This document shows, one piece after another, positions 23,745 through 34,925 of a stretch of 64,000 nucleotides of DNA (positions are counted from its first letter, which is position 1; each line of letters begins with the position of its first letter). The notes under the pieces were generated by a model, which was given only the letters and a program-made list of their open reading frames with translations, ran no database searches and was not told where the DNA came from. A program made the position numbers and the translations under genes. The DNA is from Aporrectodea caliginosa (taxonomy: Eukaryota; Annelida; Clitellata; Crassiclitellata; Lumbricidae): assembly GCA_020284085.1 (NCBI GenBank), contig JACEVL010000964.1:62001-126000 (forward strand). The letters run 5' to 3'.

Positions 23745-23870
23745 CAATCAATCAATCAGTCAGTCAATCAATCAATCAATCAAATTCATTTATTCGAAAT
23801 TAAGTTGACAATATCGCAGCTTGTTACGACAACAACACAGACAGCGATTTAAGAGAGTATGATAAATTCC
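23745..23870 (-). mobile_element. Non-LTR 3' end with (ATTG)n tail, reversed
   Basis: (AATC)n run followed by AAATTCATTTATTCGAAATTAAG. In reverse this is a 3' end running into an ATTG tail, like 9068. Confidence 0.45.
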
Positions 23871-24277
23871 ATTTTCTAGAAGATCAACAATTCTAATCAA
23901 ATCGACGCGAGACATGTGTTTAACTGCGTGCAGGCAGCCTGTTAGACCCCAACCCTCTCATCTAGTGATGGGACATCTATAGACAATACGATATAGGCAA
24001 CAGACAATACGAAATACGCAAGCATGTATGTTTTTACTTGCGTTTTACTTTTGCATGCATCTAAACAGTTGCCATAGCGCATTTTGAACCTTTGAATGTG
24101 ATTTGTAAAGGCAGCCTATGCTATTCGATCGTATTCTTAAAATAGCTTGGCCGGGGGCAACTATGGTGAGTTGTCTTGAAGAGGCTCTATACAAATGTAG
24201 AATTACGAATGCGATTACTATGTTTGTTCTCATGATGCTGTAGATAAATTTCTTTTCAAAGTGACCATATTTAAACA

Positions 24278-24458
24278 CAGTGCATATTTTAACGGGTTTG
24301 CACTACTGGGACAAAGTCTGCTACTCTACTTTCAATGTTATTGGAAACTTACATTGACCGTAGAGTATTACCTGAGACAAATCACCAAAACTACTGGAAC
24401 AAATTCTAAAACTACTGGGACATTTGACCCAGTAGTTAAACAGTTAAAATATGCACTG
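24278..24458. mobile_element. hAT-like MITE, 181 bp, exact 8-bp duplication
   Basis: Ends CAGTGCATATTTTAAC and GTTAAAATATGCACTG are perfect inverted repeats. TTTAAACA flanks both sides (24270-24277 and 24459-24466). The interior contains a second hairpin (TCTACTTTCAATGTTATTGG region). A truncated relative is at 1614. Confidence 0.92.
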
Positions 24459-24666
24459 TTTAAACACATCTGAAGTATATCTGAAGTTAATTGTGACAAT
24501 ATAGGATGCGAAGCATCGGACAACGAAGGATGAATAGTACTGGGTCGGATGCAGGTAGGGTAGGCGTAATCGAAAAGAATCGGAATGTTTATTGAGATAA
24601 GATGGCTGCAGATGAGATGAGATGAGACAAGATGAAACAAGACAAGACAATACAGGACATGCAATG

Positions 24667-25322
24667 ATTTTCTTTCTGAAATTCATATTTCCACGAATCA
24701 GTTGGCTTTGTAAAAATTCCTATTTAAATATTCACTACTTTCTTAGCTAGGCTACGCGACAACAGCTCAACACATGTTATGAAATTTCGAAATTACATCT
24801 AAATCGAGTGAATATCAGAATTAACAGAAGTTCAGAAACGACAGGCGACACTCATTATCTGAAAACAATGTTTTATATAACAAGAACAGAGCGTTTAGGG
24901 TAATGGCAACACTCTGGTACGAAGAGCAGAGGATCAGTAATCCTCCCATAGGTCGACTCAGCCTTTCACTCGCCAGATGGCTTGGGTAAAATGAGCAGTA
25001 GGACGTGATGGTCGCCTTGCACACATGCAACTGCCAGACAGTTAAATTCGACTCCTGTAATAACCTGTGATTGATATGATAAAACTAGTTTATAGCGCGC
25101 CAGAACTAATTAACAGAGGGAAATACTAAGCGGTATAGTAAGTGAGAGTAGGCCCATAAGGCCCGATTGATTGTTTCAGAGAAAGAAAATTCAGTCGTGC
25201 ACAGAACCCAGATGTATTAGATTATACAGCTATGCCATCAGTGGAAGTCGCGGGTTCAGCTCTCGGCCTCGGATATGGGGAGCCTTCGGAAATGACTGCT
25301 AGTGGCAGTGCTTAAAATCCGT
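24667..25322. other. No gene recognised
   Basis: No coding or repeat signal beyond a short GATGAGAT/GACAAGACA purine-rich run just before it. Confidence 0.3.
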
Positions 25323-26820
25323 GCAGGGCCGGCCTTAGGCACAGGCAAAGCAGGCAGTTGCCTAGGGCGCCAAAATCTAGGGGGCGCCATTTTCACGAAA
25401 AATGTGCCGCACACCATTACAATTCAATAATATCATGCGTATCTGTACTCTGTAGTGTATATCTGTAAGCCTAATAGTCCTGACCGTCCGCAAATCTGAT
25501 GCTGACATAGTGACATCATTCGACTGAAAACGCCAACAATTTTAAGACATATTGTAGTATTCATAGTCGCCGAGTCTCTGTGAGCCTTTGGTGCGAATGC
25601 AACCACAGAAAATTTTCAGTGGGTGCGTGGCAGCCAGAAGAATTCAGACCTTAAATTCAAATTTTTTTAGTAAATTCCTGTAATCTCACATGTAAGCAGT
25701 AAGGTTGCACAACTGTCAGTCACCCTTACGTGAGTCTCAAATACTTTTTCTAACCACGTAACCCTTGACAAGAAAAATATTTTATCTCTCCGACAATGGA
25801 GTAAAACTCACCTACGGCAATATAGAATATACAAAATTGTCCCGGAGTAGAACCCATTCATGCACCCAGAGACAAAGCAAAAGTCGGCGCCTAGCCTATG
25901 TATTTAATCTATGCTGGCCTATCCTTATTTGTCGACTGCCGAGCAGACATTGCAGTTGTATTAGTTGTATTAGTTAAGTTAATTATCTGTAAAAGTCTGT
26001 GCATTTAAATTTTAATAATCGTAATCGTAATCTCCAAACTTCTAAAGCGCCACTCGAAAGCCAAGCGCAGGGCACCAGCTTATTCACGAGCGCTGCGTAT
26101 AGTCAGAGGGGTTGTCCAAAAGAGTAGTCCGAGGGAGGTCCGAGTCCGGTTTCCAGAGGATCAGAGATAACAGTTTTCTTAAATATATCTAAATCAATTT
26201 ATCGTTCTGATATTATAAAATTAACATTTTAATTAAAAAAATTATATGAAACCATAATTTATGAAGCGTCAGAAAGTTATCGGGTCTCAAAATTGTAAGA
26301 AAAAAACAAGAAACAGAAGTTAGTATCAAACAGCAAAAAAGATGGCTTTTCCAACTATTTCAACAAAACTGAAACTATTTTGGCTGTTAGTGTTACCGTA
26401 ATATCCAGTCATCAGCTAGTAATTTGCTTGGAATATGCTAATATTGCAGGTAGGTCTATTGGCTTAAATTGCTTTCAGCTTTATTGTGTTTTGGTAATTT
26501 GAAACCTGATGGAGAAAAACTACAAGTAGAAAGAGATCTCTCATTGCTTAAAAAAATAATTTTTTATAAATATTTTTGTCTTTTTTGGTAATTCAAATTT
26601 TTCGGTAATTCGAAGCGTTTTTGCTGTTTATCATTCCCCAAAAATTCAAATTATCGAGGTTGGGTGTACTAAAAAAAAAGAAAATAATAAAAAAACTCAG
26701 TTGAGGGTAATGCTCTGGTTCCTCACTAGGTTGTGACGTGGGGTGGACCGTGGACTGGGGATCAGAGGGCGCCAAATGTGTGCTTTGCCTGGGGCGCCAT
26801 TTGGGCTAGGGCCGGCCCTG
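25323..26820. mobile_element. hAT-like TIR element (CAGGGCCGGCC ends)
   Basis: Left end CAGGGCCGGCCTTAGGCA; right end in reverse complement CAGGGCCGGCCCTAGCCC. Both carry AGGCAAAGCA and GGCGCC just inside. These are the ends of a hAT group widespread in animals. No transposase is left and the outer 8 bp do not match, so the flanks may be rearranged. A family T SINE is nested at 26020. Confidence 0.75.
26020..26165 (-). mobile_element. SINE-like family T copy
   Basis: ATCGTAATCGTAATC tail (reversed), then CTTCTAAAGCGCCACTCG, AAGCGCAGGGCACCAGCTTA and TTCACGAGCGCTGCG. Nested in the hAT element. Confidence 0.75.
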
Positions 26821-27318
26821 AGTGGCACCACAGAAGTTAGGGCAGAAACTGGGATTCGTCGAAACGCCCGTCTACGACAGCAACAGGGTGGGTATAATCC
26901 CCATCGAAAACCTGGCCGACCATAAGAGATAGCCTAAATTTGGATTTGAACCAGTCCCTTGCGGAGCTTGCCCTATATCATCTTTCCATACTGTTACCAC
27001 AAGTGCGTGAGTGTTCGTCAGAGGGCGATAATGCCACAGATTGAATCCGCACAATAGACGTAATGGTGAGTGCTAAAGAACATTGGGGTAGTTCGCCTGC
27101 TTACCGAATTTGAAATACGGGTATATCAGCGGTGAAAACTGTTAACGATGCTCTCCAGCTTCGTAAAGAAGATTAAAGAAAAGATGCTTAGTTAGGCTAA
27201 ATCCACTTTCATCGAGAATGCGGTTTTGCAGTAAGTAATTTTGCAATTATTTAGTAATATCATCAGCTGTGCTACTATCAGTCTCATTATTCTCCCAAAT
27301 GACTATTACGTGTGCCAG

Positions 27319-27845
27319 TAGCAGAAATGGGTAACTAATCGATTAGATACTAATCGATTAGCTAATTGACTAGGCAAACGGCTAATTCTAATTCTAATCG
27401 ATTAGCTGTCATCTGATGTTAATTCTAATTCTAATTGTTTAACAATTTTCAGCTAATTCTAATCGAAAATCGATTAGCTGATCGATTAGATGATTGAAAG
27501 TTAAACTGAGAACGCGTTCATTAAGAATGAGTTTATTAATATTGAGTTTGAAGAATATACTTACAATCTTATTTATCTGAAGGCTGTTTCAAACTTTCAA
27601 TTATCTGTTCATGGTTATGTGTCCATTCTGCTCATATAAGACTGACAGATGTGCTCGTCTTTATGTTCTTCATCTCAAGCGTCACTGTGTGCCTGCAACG
27701 TCAGCTGCCATGGAACGCATATTTAGTTCTGCTGGCTACATAGTAAACGCTAGGCGCAGTAGGCTAGGCTATGCAATGATTCAAGACATGCTAATTTCAA
27801 AATGCAAATTGTAAGCTTATGCAGTAGCAGTGTAACTAACTGCAG
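27319..27845 (+). mobile_element. hAT relic with AATCGATTAG-rich 5' end
   Basis: AGAAATGGGTAACTAATCGATTAG-type sequence with many AATCGATTAG palindromes (27328-27500) is a common hAT subterminal region. A transposase C-terminus follows. The right TIR is not found; CAGTAGCAG appears on both sides (near 27317 and 27823), which may be a target duplication or chance. Confidence 0.55.
27611..27814 (+). pseudogene. hAT transposase C-terminal fragment
   Basis: The 67-residue frame contains VPATSAAMERIFSSAGYIVN and ARRSRLGYAMIQDMLISKCK, the hAT C-terminal dimerisation signature (P.TSA..ER.FS.AG...RR.RL). The rest of the transposase is lost. Confidence 0.75.
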
Positions 27846-27974
27846 CTTATAATATATAAATAGAATAATGGGAAAAAATAGGGAATGGTTGGTTTCTGCA
27901 ATGTATCATTTTTCTGTACACCCCTACAGCACATGCAGCGCTTTTGTGGGTTACTTAAAAGGAGCAATGCAAAG

Positions 27975-28063
27975 TATGCATACATGCATATATGCATACA
28001 TACATACATGCATACATACATACATACAGACATACATGCATGAATACATACATACATACATAC
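27975..28063. repeat. (ATAC)n microsatellite, left half
   Basis: Tetramer run ending where the TIR element at 28064 begins. The right half resumes at 30860. Confidence 0.9.
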
Positions 28064-28746
28064 TAGGGTGATTCAAAAAACATTTTTGGGGAAATTTAAT
28101 GAGCATAGTTGCTAATTTTGTTCCTTTTGTGTACAGAATAAATTCTGTATAAAAATTTTCAAAATCAAATGCATTTTAGAGGTCGCTCAATGAGCACAAA
28201 AGTTTCCATACAGTCGTATTCAGGTTACAAATTGAGGTGATGGCCAAATGATATAATCACACACAATAAATCATAGATTGATTAGTAACTCGAGGTAGTC
28301 ACAAGAAAACAGATATTCATATTGATTAAAAAGTCTTTTAAAAAGTCTACAATAAATGTAGACTTTTATTGTAGAATTATTCACCAGGAATCCTCCGCTG
28401 CCTGACCTGCTTGTTCAACTGCAGGTCATTAACTGGTGCATCAGATCTGATGCCACCGGACTAGCTCTTCATGCTCTCACGTTATATTACTTGCAAATAA
28501 ACAGAATGCAGTGACATTTCTTCTCACAGAGGCAGTCAATTGAGATTGATCTATAAAACATTGGTCTCCAAGAAATAAATGACATTAGTCATCCATGTGG
28601 CCAAATGCACCTGAATGTCTGAAACGATACATCGTATCACCGACCGTCTCTCCTCGAATTCCACAATTCCATCACTTCCTTCCCCCTCAAAGTCCGACTC
28701 ACACCTCAACGTGGTGAGGGGTTGACTTAATTCGGCCCATGGATCC

Positions 28747-28748
<2 letters not shown>

Positions 28749-28842
<94 letters not shown>
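28749..28842. repeat. (GAT)n microsatellite
   Basis: About 31 perfect triplets. Poly-His, poly-Ile and poly-Met frames over it are artefacts. Confidence 0.98.
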
Positions 28843-28843
<1 letters not shown>

Positions 28844-29257
28844 CACTTCCTTGTAATTGTCTCTTGAAAGATAATCTAGTCTTGCTGACAGATGATTGCA
28901 TGCGATGAACAGTTGAAAATTACATTGGCCCTTCATCCGCGTATTAACAGTTTGCTTAAGTAATGGCAGCTACCAAGATAGCGAGGTCCAACAAGTTTAT
29001 GTGATCCAATGCAGATTCTGCTTTGAAAAATGTAAGGTTTCTTGTCTGCTGTATCTTCTTGTAAATCTTCAGGAGGGGTATTCAACTGTTTTTTGTTGTA
29101 CAATGAGATCTTGACTTCATAGCCAAATTCATGTTTCCATCGTCGTCATCATCATCATTATCGTCTTCGTCATCATTCACGTTGCTGCTCTTGCAATCCT
29201 AGTTGCCCGATTACTTGAACTAGACCCTTCAGCTGATTTTCTTAGCATTTCATGCTT

Positions 29258-29407
29258 CTACCTTGGTTCAAGTCTGATCTTGTGTTTTGCAACGGTTGCC
29301 TCTTTCTGACTAAGATCCTTGTCATCAGCCATGCTCATCTTTCGTGGATCTCGCTGATGTGCCGAAAACCTCTTTTTCTCATCAATTTTTAGATCATGCT
29401 CAGTTTG
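29258..29407 (-). pseudogene. Decayed coding remnant inside TIR element
   Basis: A minus-strand frame of about 49 residues with RFSAHQRDPRKMSMADDKDL and a Lys/Glu-rich continuation, ending in TAG. The reading continues after the stop with KSAEGSSSSNRATRIARA. The DPRKM...D...S..E pattern is like accessory or transposase-adjacent proteins I have seen in animal DNA transposons, but I cannot name the family. Confidence 0.3.
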
Positions 29408-30169
29408 CTAATAGGCAATATAAAAAATGAGATGCACTTTTCAACAAATGCATCTGGCTTTTCTGTGACTCAGAGTCCCTGTTTTTACTTTTCTTGATCA
29501 AATTATACTCCTCCACTAGACCCTTTGCTTTTACACTATCTTCGACTATAATGCTGTAAGAATTCTAGCCTTGTTCCAAATTCAGATTCACTTGATAATC
29601 ATTGCATTCAAACCCTCTGACAGTCTTCTTCAAAATCTTGTGATGATAAAAAACACTAGAAATGTGTAAATTGTGTATAGTGTGTGGCCTCCTGTAGGCA
29701 ATACATTAATAGGAAGGGTTGCTTCTGGTTTCCCAATTAACGTGACTTCAGTCTTCAACCTTGTCGCAGAAGTGCAAAAGCTTTCTTCCATTTACACTGC
29801 TAGCTGTAATGCATTCAATAAAGCCATTATCTATATTCTGTTGCAGCTAGGTCTATAAGAATGACGCATAAACGAATAAACTGCTGAAAGCCAGTTTTCA
29901 TTATCTTTTAATTCATACTTCGAAAAATGGGATTCTCACAAAAATGACATTTATGAAATGAAGATTTAAGAAACTTGAATTTCAGCATAAAGTGTATTAA
30001 AACAATGCTTTTAATTTTCTTTCTCACACTGTCTAATACAAATCCTACACGGCTAAAAACCATGCATTTGTACCTTTTGTATAGGCCTATAAGTAATATG
30101 TGAAATTATTCCTACAATTCAAAAGGTTTCATGGTAATATACAACAAAGTAGGAATTAATTGTTTATGT

Positions 30170-30585
30170 ATTGTATTGTATTGTATTTGAACACTTGTTA
30201 TAGCGCCCCTTCCAGATTACTATTCAGAGGCGCTCCCGACTACAGTAACTGCGCGAACGCTGAATCGGTGTTTCACGCCGAAGCGCATGAGCAATTGCGA
30301 GTGAAGGACTTGCCCAGGGTCCTTACGCGGCGGCTTTGAGGTGGAGTCGAACCCGCAACCCTCCAGCTGCAAGGCACCGAACATACCCCTACACCACCGC
30401 GCCCCAGTTGTATTGTGTTGTATTGTATTGTATTGTACTCCACGTTTATATTGCGACCGAGCCACCCGCAGTAAAGATCCGAGAAATTAATCTCTGATAA
30501 ACCGACCGACCGGGAATCGAACCCGGGCCGCCGGCGTGGCGAGCAGGCTACCAACCCACTCGGCCACTCATACTTACAGTATGGC
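30170..30585 (-). mobile_element. Dimeric tRNA-derived SINE
   Basis: On the minus strand the first head (about 30585-30430) reads GAGTGGCCGAGTGGGTTGG...CCCGGGTTCGATTCCCGG, tRNA-like with a perfect B box. It continues through ATCAGAGATTAATTTCTCGG to AACGTGGAGTACAATACAAT. The second head follows: GGGGCGCGGTGGTGTAGGGG...GGTTGCGGGTTCGA, then the GGGAGCGCCTCTGAATAG...GGGGCGCTATAACAAG hairpin and an (ACAAT)n tail. The same two-part order occurs at 53220. Confidence 0.85.
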
Positions 30586-30859
30586 CTATGACTAGGGCCT
30601 ATGTATATAATTCTTGCTTATAGGATTGTTGCCTAATGCAATTAGGATTGTTGCTTTCCAGTGTCTCGTCAATGGCAATTTCGTTGTTTCTTCAAATAGA
30701 CCCCTCTCAGATTTCAGGGCATTGAGCGACCAGTAAACATTCATAGATTACAGTAAAATTTTGCTGAATTGTTCAGAAAGACCAAAGGAACAAAATTATC
30801 TACTATGTCGATCAATCAGAAAAAATTATTTTTTCCCCATGGTCACGTGAATCACCCTA

Positions 30860-30950
30860 ATACATACATACATACATACATACATACATACATACATACA
30901 TACATACATACATACATACATACATACATACATACATACATACATACATT
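30860..30950. repeat. (ATAC)n microsatellite, right half
   Basis: Continuation of the tetramer interrupted by the TIR element. Confidence 0.95.
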
Positions 30951-31164
30951 ATATATGTATGTATTCAAACAAACATTCATGCACAATTGCACACACACAC
31001 ATATATATATACGCACTTGCATACAGACACACAGACAAAAACATAAGCACGTAGGCGAGCAGAAATATCGGTTTATAATTAAATAGGTCACGTCGATGTA
31101 AAGGTAGGCAGGAGAACGCATAGACACACAGAGCGACAAAGAGACAGATAAACAGACAGACATT

Positions 31165-31985
31165 TGGGTCTATGTCCCTACGTTACCCAATCTGGCTGCG
31201 GTCGCTAGGGATAGTCTTTAAAGCGGACGAAGACAAACTCAAACATATAAAGAGGCAGACAGAGAAGAGGACAGCCCCAATTCAAATACTAAGGAAGATA
31301 GATCGGTTCCATCGAGGGAGCTAAGGAGCTGGAGAGAGGAAATCCGAATGGAGTTCTTCTGCAAATTAAGTCGTAAAATGTGGGTAATTGAACAACGATT
31401 GGCATTAGGAAAAGGCTTTTATCTAGCGCTCTTTTGTTTAGCATCAACACATCGACGACTGTCTCATTGAAATCTCCTAAATCTGTGGTTGGGAGAAAGT
31501 GACAAAGTCAACGAAACAGATCTTAATGCGCTCTGAAAGACTTAGACAGAGATGCAATGTCTGAAAAAGATTTTTAACATATTATCTAAATGCATGCATA
31601 AATGATCGATGATGGCACAGGTGAAACATGATGACTGTGTATAAGCTGCGCTATATATGAAGTGTCTTCATACATGTATAGGCCTACATACAATATATGC
31701 ATGATGATGGATGATGATGATAAAATGATGATGCTAACTGATGATAATGATGACAAACATGATGACGTCTTTCCCTCGTCGCCTGATCTTCTCATCGACA
31801 GCGTTAACATTGTAGTCAACGCATTCCTTTCACAGCGGATTAAGGTAGCGACAGCCAAACAGGAATCGTGGAATATATTTTTATAAAATCGGGGATTAGA
31901 ACCTGCGACCTTCTTCGTGGCAGAGCAAGACGAGAACTTCTGCTTTTCGAAGGGATTGCACCCCTCGGGTAAAAGCAGAAACAAA
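31165..31985. other. No gene recognised
   Basis: Contains a GATGATGATAAAATGATGATG-type triplet patch near 31700. Around 31850-31960 there is a fragment related to the dispersed repeat D (see 31990). Confidence 0.3.
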
Positions 31986-31989
31986 AGAG

Positions 31990-32270
31990 GCAGCCGTGTA
32001 TATGAAGTACTGCCGACTTCACTTTTTCTTAGCCTCGGTATATGATGGCTGGTGTCCAGTCCTCTTCTCGCTGTTTTATTTTCCCTCTGACAGTGTACGG
32101 CATATGACGGATGGTGACCAGTCTTTTCCCTCACCGTCTCATCCTCTCACCGACAGTGATTGGTCGTTACAGCCTAGTTGTCTAGGGTGCAATTGGAGCA
32201 GAAAAATCGAAACAAATTTCTTCTTTGGTCGGATTTCCACCCCGACCTCTGACGGTAACAACTAGACTAT
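31990..32270. mobile_element. Dispersed repeat D (SINE-like)
   Basis: Shares with 49070-49330 the order: GACTTCA(C)TTTTCTTAGCCTC, CCAGT, CCGTCTC, CACCGACAGTG, GAGCAGAAA, AAATTTCT and a CCCCGACCTCT block that resembles a reversed tRNA B-box region. A shorter copy is at 42970-43110. Confidence 0.6.
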
Positions 32271-32289
32271 CAAGCTCCCAATAAATAGA

Positions 32290-32800
32290 TGACTAAATAG
32301 ATTCTGTTTACAAAAGTATTGATCTTTCGATTAAATTTGAAAAACAGGACTGTATGACGACCTTCCTGCTTTGAACCTTCATGCTTCGCTTAGAAACAGA
32401 GACTACGGAAGTTGTGGTGATTGCTCAACCACACGTATTTGACCAATTATTTATTGCTTTAAAACGGCCTACAGGTCACACACACACACACACACACACA
32501 CAATCATCGCTCTGGTCATTATGAATTGCTTTCGTTCTCGTCGAATTTCTCGCTGCACTGGTCAAATGTGAGCACAGGAATGTTAGAACCATTTATTGTC
32601 TGATGACCAAGTATGGGAACGTGCGACATATGTATTCTCGCATGTGTCTGTTACGTACTGGAATGCCTAACATGTAACACAAAGGCCTAAATGGACCCAA
32701 TAGGTCCATATTGTTTAGGTCCATAGGCCTACACGCCATGGGCCCAGAGGCGTAAATGATAGGCCAATTATAGGTCATAGGCTTAGAAGGAAGGCCTGCT
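32290..32800. promoter_or_regulatory. Upstream region of the secreted protein gene
   Basis: Intergenic; contains a (CA)n run at 32476-32501 and a TAGGTCCATATTG/TAGGTCCATAGG pair near 32690-32730. Regulatory function is only inferred from position. Confidence 0.25.
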
Positions 32801-32801
32801 T

Positions 32802-32809
32802 CTATATAA
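32802..32809 (+). promoter_or_regulatory. TATA box
   Basis: CTATATAAA stands about 85 bp before the start codon at 32888. That places a transcription start near 32832-32836 with a 5' leader of about 55 nt. Confidence 0.6.
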
Positions 32810-32887
32810 ACTCCAGTGTGACAATACTTGACCAACGTTGAACAACTCATTTCGTCGACATCTCTGAGAGACGAACATCAAGTATAC

Positions 32888-32993
32888 ATGATGAATTGTA
32901 TCTTCGTTCTTGCCCTGTGCTTTGCGGCCGCCTTGGCTGGTATTCCGGACGGCTATGCCAACGGCAGATACGCCTTCTATGGTCGCTACGGTG
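32888..32993 (+). CDS. Secreted CBM14-like protein, exon 1
   Basis: Starts at ATG ATG (32888); a longer upstream frame lacks an ATG. Encodes a signal peptide MMNCIFVLALCFAAALAG with likely cleavage near Gly18, then IPDGYANGRYAFYGRYG. A strong donor GTG|GTAAGT ends the exon in phase 1. Exon 2 at 34006 continues the frame. The TATA box lies 85 bp upstream. Together the exons give 124 residues. Confidence 0.75.
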
Positions 32994-33639
32994 GTAAGTG
33001 CCTTCTTAGAAGACAAAAGGGCTTCAGCTGAAATAGTCAATTAAAGCTGTTGATTGGATTGGGAACTGTAAAGGTTTCGCGAGCCCTTATAAATGTTGCA
33101 TTTGTATTAAAGCTCACCTGAGGGAAACATATTTTGGCGCATCAAATGATGTCATCTGCACTGACGGTGAATTGGAACAGCCATTGGGTTAACGCTCTGT
33201 CTGGCTGTATACGTTTTTTTATCGATGCCATTTGCAAATAGAGGCGACAGAGTTCGCGAACATCCCTCGTGAGAGGGTGACTCCCGCTTCCAGCAAGATC
33301 ATCTCAGCGTCATTCTGATTCATTTCTCCGTGTTATATGCGGCATGTATTGTCTGGGCTCCACCGAATAACAGTTTCATTGAAAGAAATTTTCAAAATTA
33401 GCCTCTATTTCGTTCCGAAATGGATATTAAGTAGCGACTTAATCTTATGGACTGATATAAAAATAGATAGGTAGGCAGATAGTCTTAATCTTATGGACTG
33501 TGTGTCTCTTTAATATCTAATCCAATATGGTGGCCTCGATATCGCCTTTATCGTAGATCTAATACACAAAGCACCAACCATCAGTTGTTTTCAACTGAAG
33601 CCAAATTGAACCAAAGTCCGGTTGCCTGAAGGCCAGCTA

Positions 33640-33785
33640 TATAAGGAGGCAGATCGAGGAGCTGTTACTGAACTCCGCCACTACCCTACCTGTGGTAGTG
33701 CCAGTCCCAAGCCTGGAGAAAGGAGGAGGGCGACACTAATCATCTTTGTTATGACACAGTGTCGTTAAACAGCAACCAAGCGAGC
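33640..33785 (+). mobile_element. SINE-like fragment in the intron
   Basis: ACTCCGCC...CCAGTCCCAAGCC...GGGCGACACTAATCATCTTTG, then TTATGACACAGTGTCGTTAA. The same order occurs at 63349-63420 and, interrupted by a LINE, at 52022-52785, so this is part of a dispersed repeat. Confidence 0.6.
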
Positions 33786-34005
33786 TGTTACTGTGGATTG
33801 TGATTAGGTTGATAGAAATGTGAAGGGGCGCAATGGATGGATCAACAAGGATAGATTTCTTGAAAACGTGGGGCTACTGAGGTCAATGAGTTAGCTGCAA
33901 TTTTTTAATTGAAACAATGTCTACGTAGTAGTTTCCTACCTTACTGAAGCGCTCTACAATTATAGCACTCTCAATGAATCAACGTTAATTTGTTTCACAT
34001 TATAG

Positions 34006-34274
34006 GTAAATGCGGCAACGACGGTTTCTACTACAAGAATGATTATGAGTTCGTAATCTGTTCGAACGGTAACTCCTACGAACAGCCCTGTGCTCCCGGT
34101 TCACGTAACTCCGGATTTGGCCACTACACCCATGGTGGACACTACTACTACCGCGACTTCTGTGATGTCAACCTCGTCGACTACGGAGCTGGAATTCCAC
34201 ATGGATATGGTCACCAGGGTGCCGGATATGGATACGGTCACGGCGCTGGATATGGACATGGCGCCCGATATTAA
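34006..34274 (+). CDS. Secreted CBM14-like protein, exon 2
   Basis: Acceptor CACATTATAG precedes the exon; it completes a Gly codon and reads GKCGNDGFYYKNDYEFVICS, then NGNSYEQPCAPGS, then RDFCDV and a GYGHQGAGYGYGHGAGYGHG-type tail before TAA. The spacing C...(D)YEFVIC.NG..Y...C..G......C resembles a peritrophin-A/CBM14 chitin-binding domain. Only four of the usual six cysteines remain: the second and sixth positions are absent, which by the disulfide pattern reported for that family would be one pair. The Gly/Tyr/His tail is like structural or cuticle/shell matrix proteins. Role inferred: extracellular matrix, possibly chitin-associated. No AATAAA is seen close downstream. Confidence 0.7.
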
Positions 34275-34569
34275 TGAAAAAGTCTACCTCTGGATTTTAA
34301 GATAGTTGATTAGCAGATATTGGTTGTTAGAATATTACATGCGGTTGCGAGTTTAAAATACACTTATTAAGAAATCGAGCATTTTATTCCATATTTTTTA
34401 AACCGGCCTAAGTTGTCTAAACTTTACCTTGGACTTTAAATGGGGTAGCTTATGGTTAGCGTTTATTTAAGTATTCATAAACATAAATTCAGAGCCACCA
34501 TGCAAGTATGTTCACAATGAGCTTCATACTAAAACAGAGAATAACAGGATAAGATGACTCAAACAAAAC

Positions 34570-34925
34570 ACTACGCAGTCACCCAAAAGACCACACGGTC
34601 ACCTAGAACACCACGCACCCACCTAGAACACCACGCAGCCACTCATTACACCAAGAGGCCACTAACAAACCACTCATCCACTACACGACTCAACCACGCA
34701 TAACAAATCTCGGCCACCCACAAAACACTCAGCCACCACGCAGCCACTCGTAATACCACAGGACCACCACAAGACCACGCGGCCACGCATAACACCATGA
34801 GGCCACCGACAAAACATTCAGCCACCCACAAACCACGAAGCCACGCATAACACCACGAGGTCACATAAATCATCACTCGACCACTAATACATTATGCAGA
34901 CGCCAACAATGCCACGCGGCCACCA
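34570..34925. repeat. Minisatellite, CCACGC-rich units
   Basis: Irregular units of about 17-20 bp of the type CCACGCATAACACCACGAGG. The minus-strand open frame here is a by-product. Confidence 0.8.

Larger units (their letters stand above)
28064..30859. mobile_element. TIR element (TAGGGTGATTCA ends) splitting a microsatellite
   Basis: Left TAGGGTGATTCA...GGGGAAA...TAATTTTGTTCCTTT. The right end in reverse complement gives TAGGGTGATTCA...GGGGAAA...TAATTTTGTTCCTTT with some mismatches between. TA at the ends may be the target duplication. The body holds a decayed coding remnant (29258-29407, minus), a (GAT)n array and a dimeric SINE. Superfamily not assigned. Confidence 0.75.

Noticed and set aside
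28551..28901. Poly-histidine protein
   Set aside because: Caused by a (GAT)n array read on the minus strand.
30195..30580. tRNA genes
   Set aside because: A and B boxes are present, but each is joined to a SINE body with hairpin and tail and cannot form a full mature cloverleaf end.
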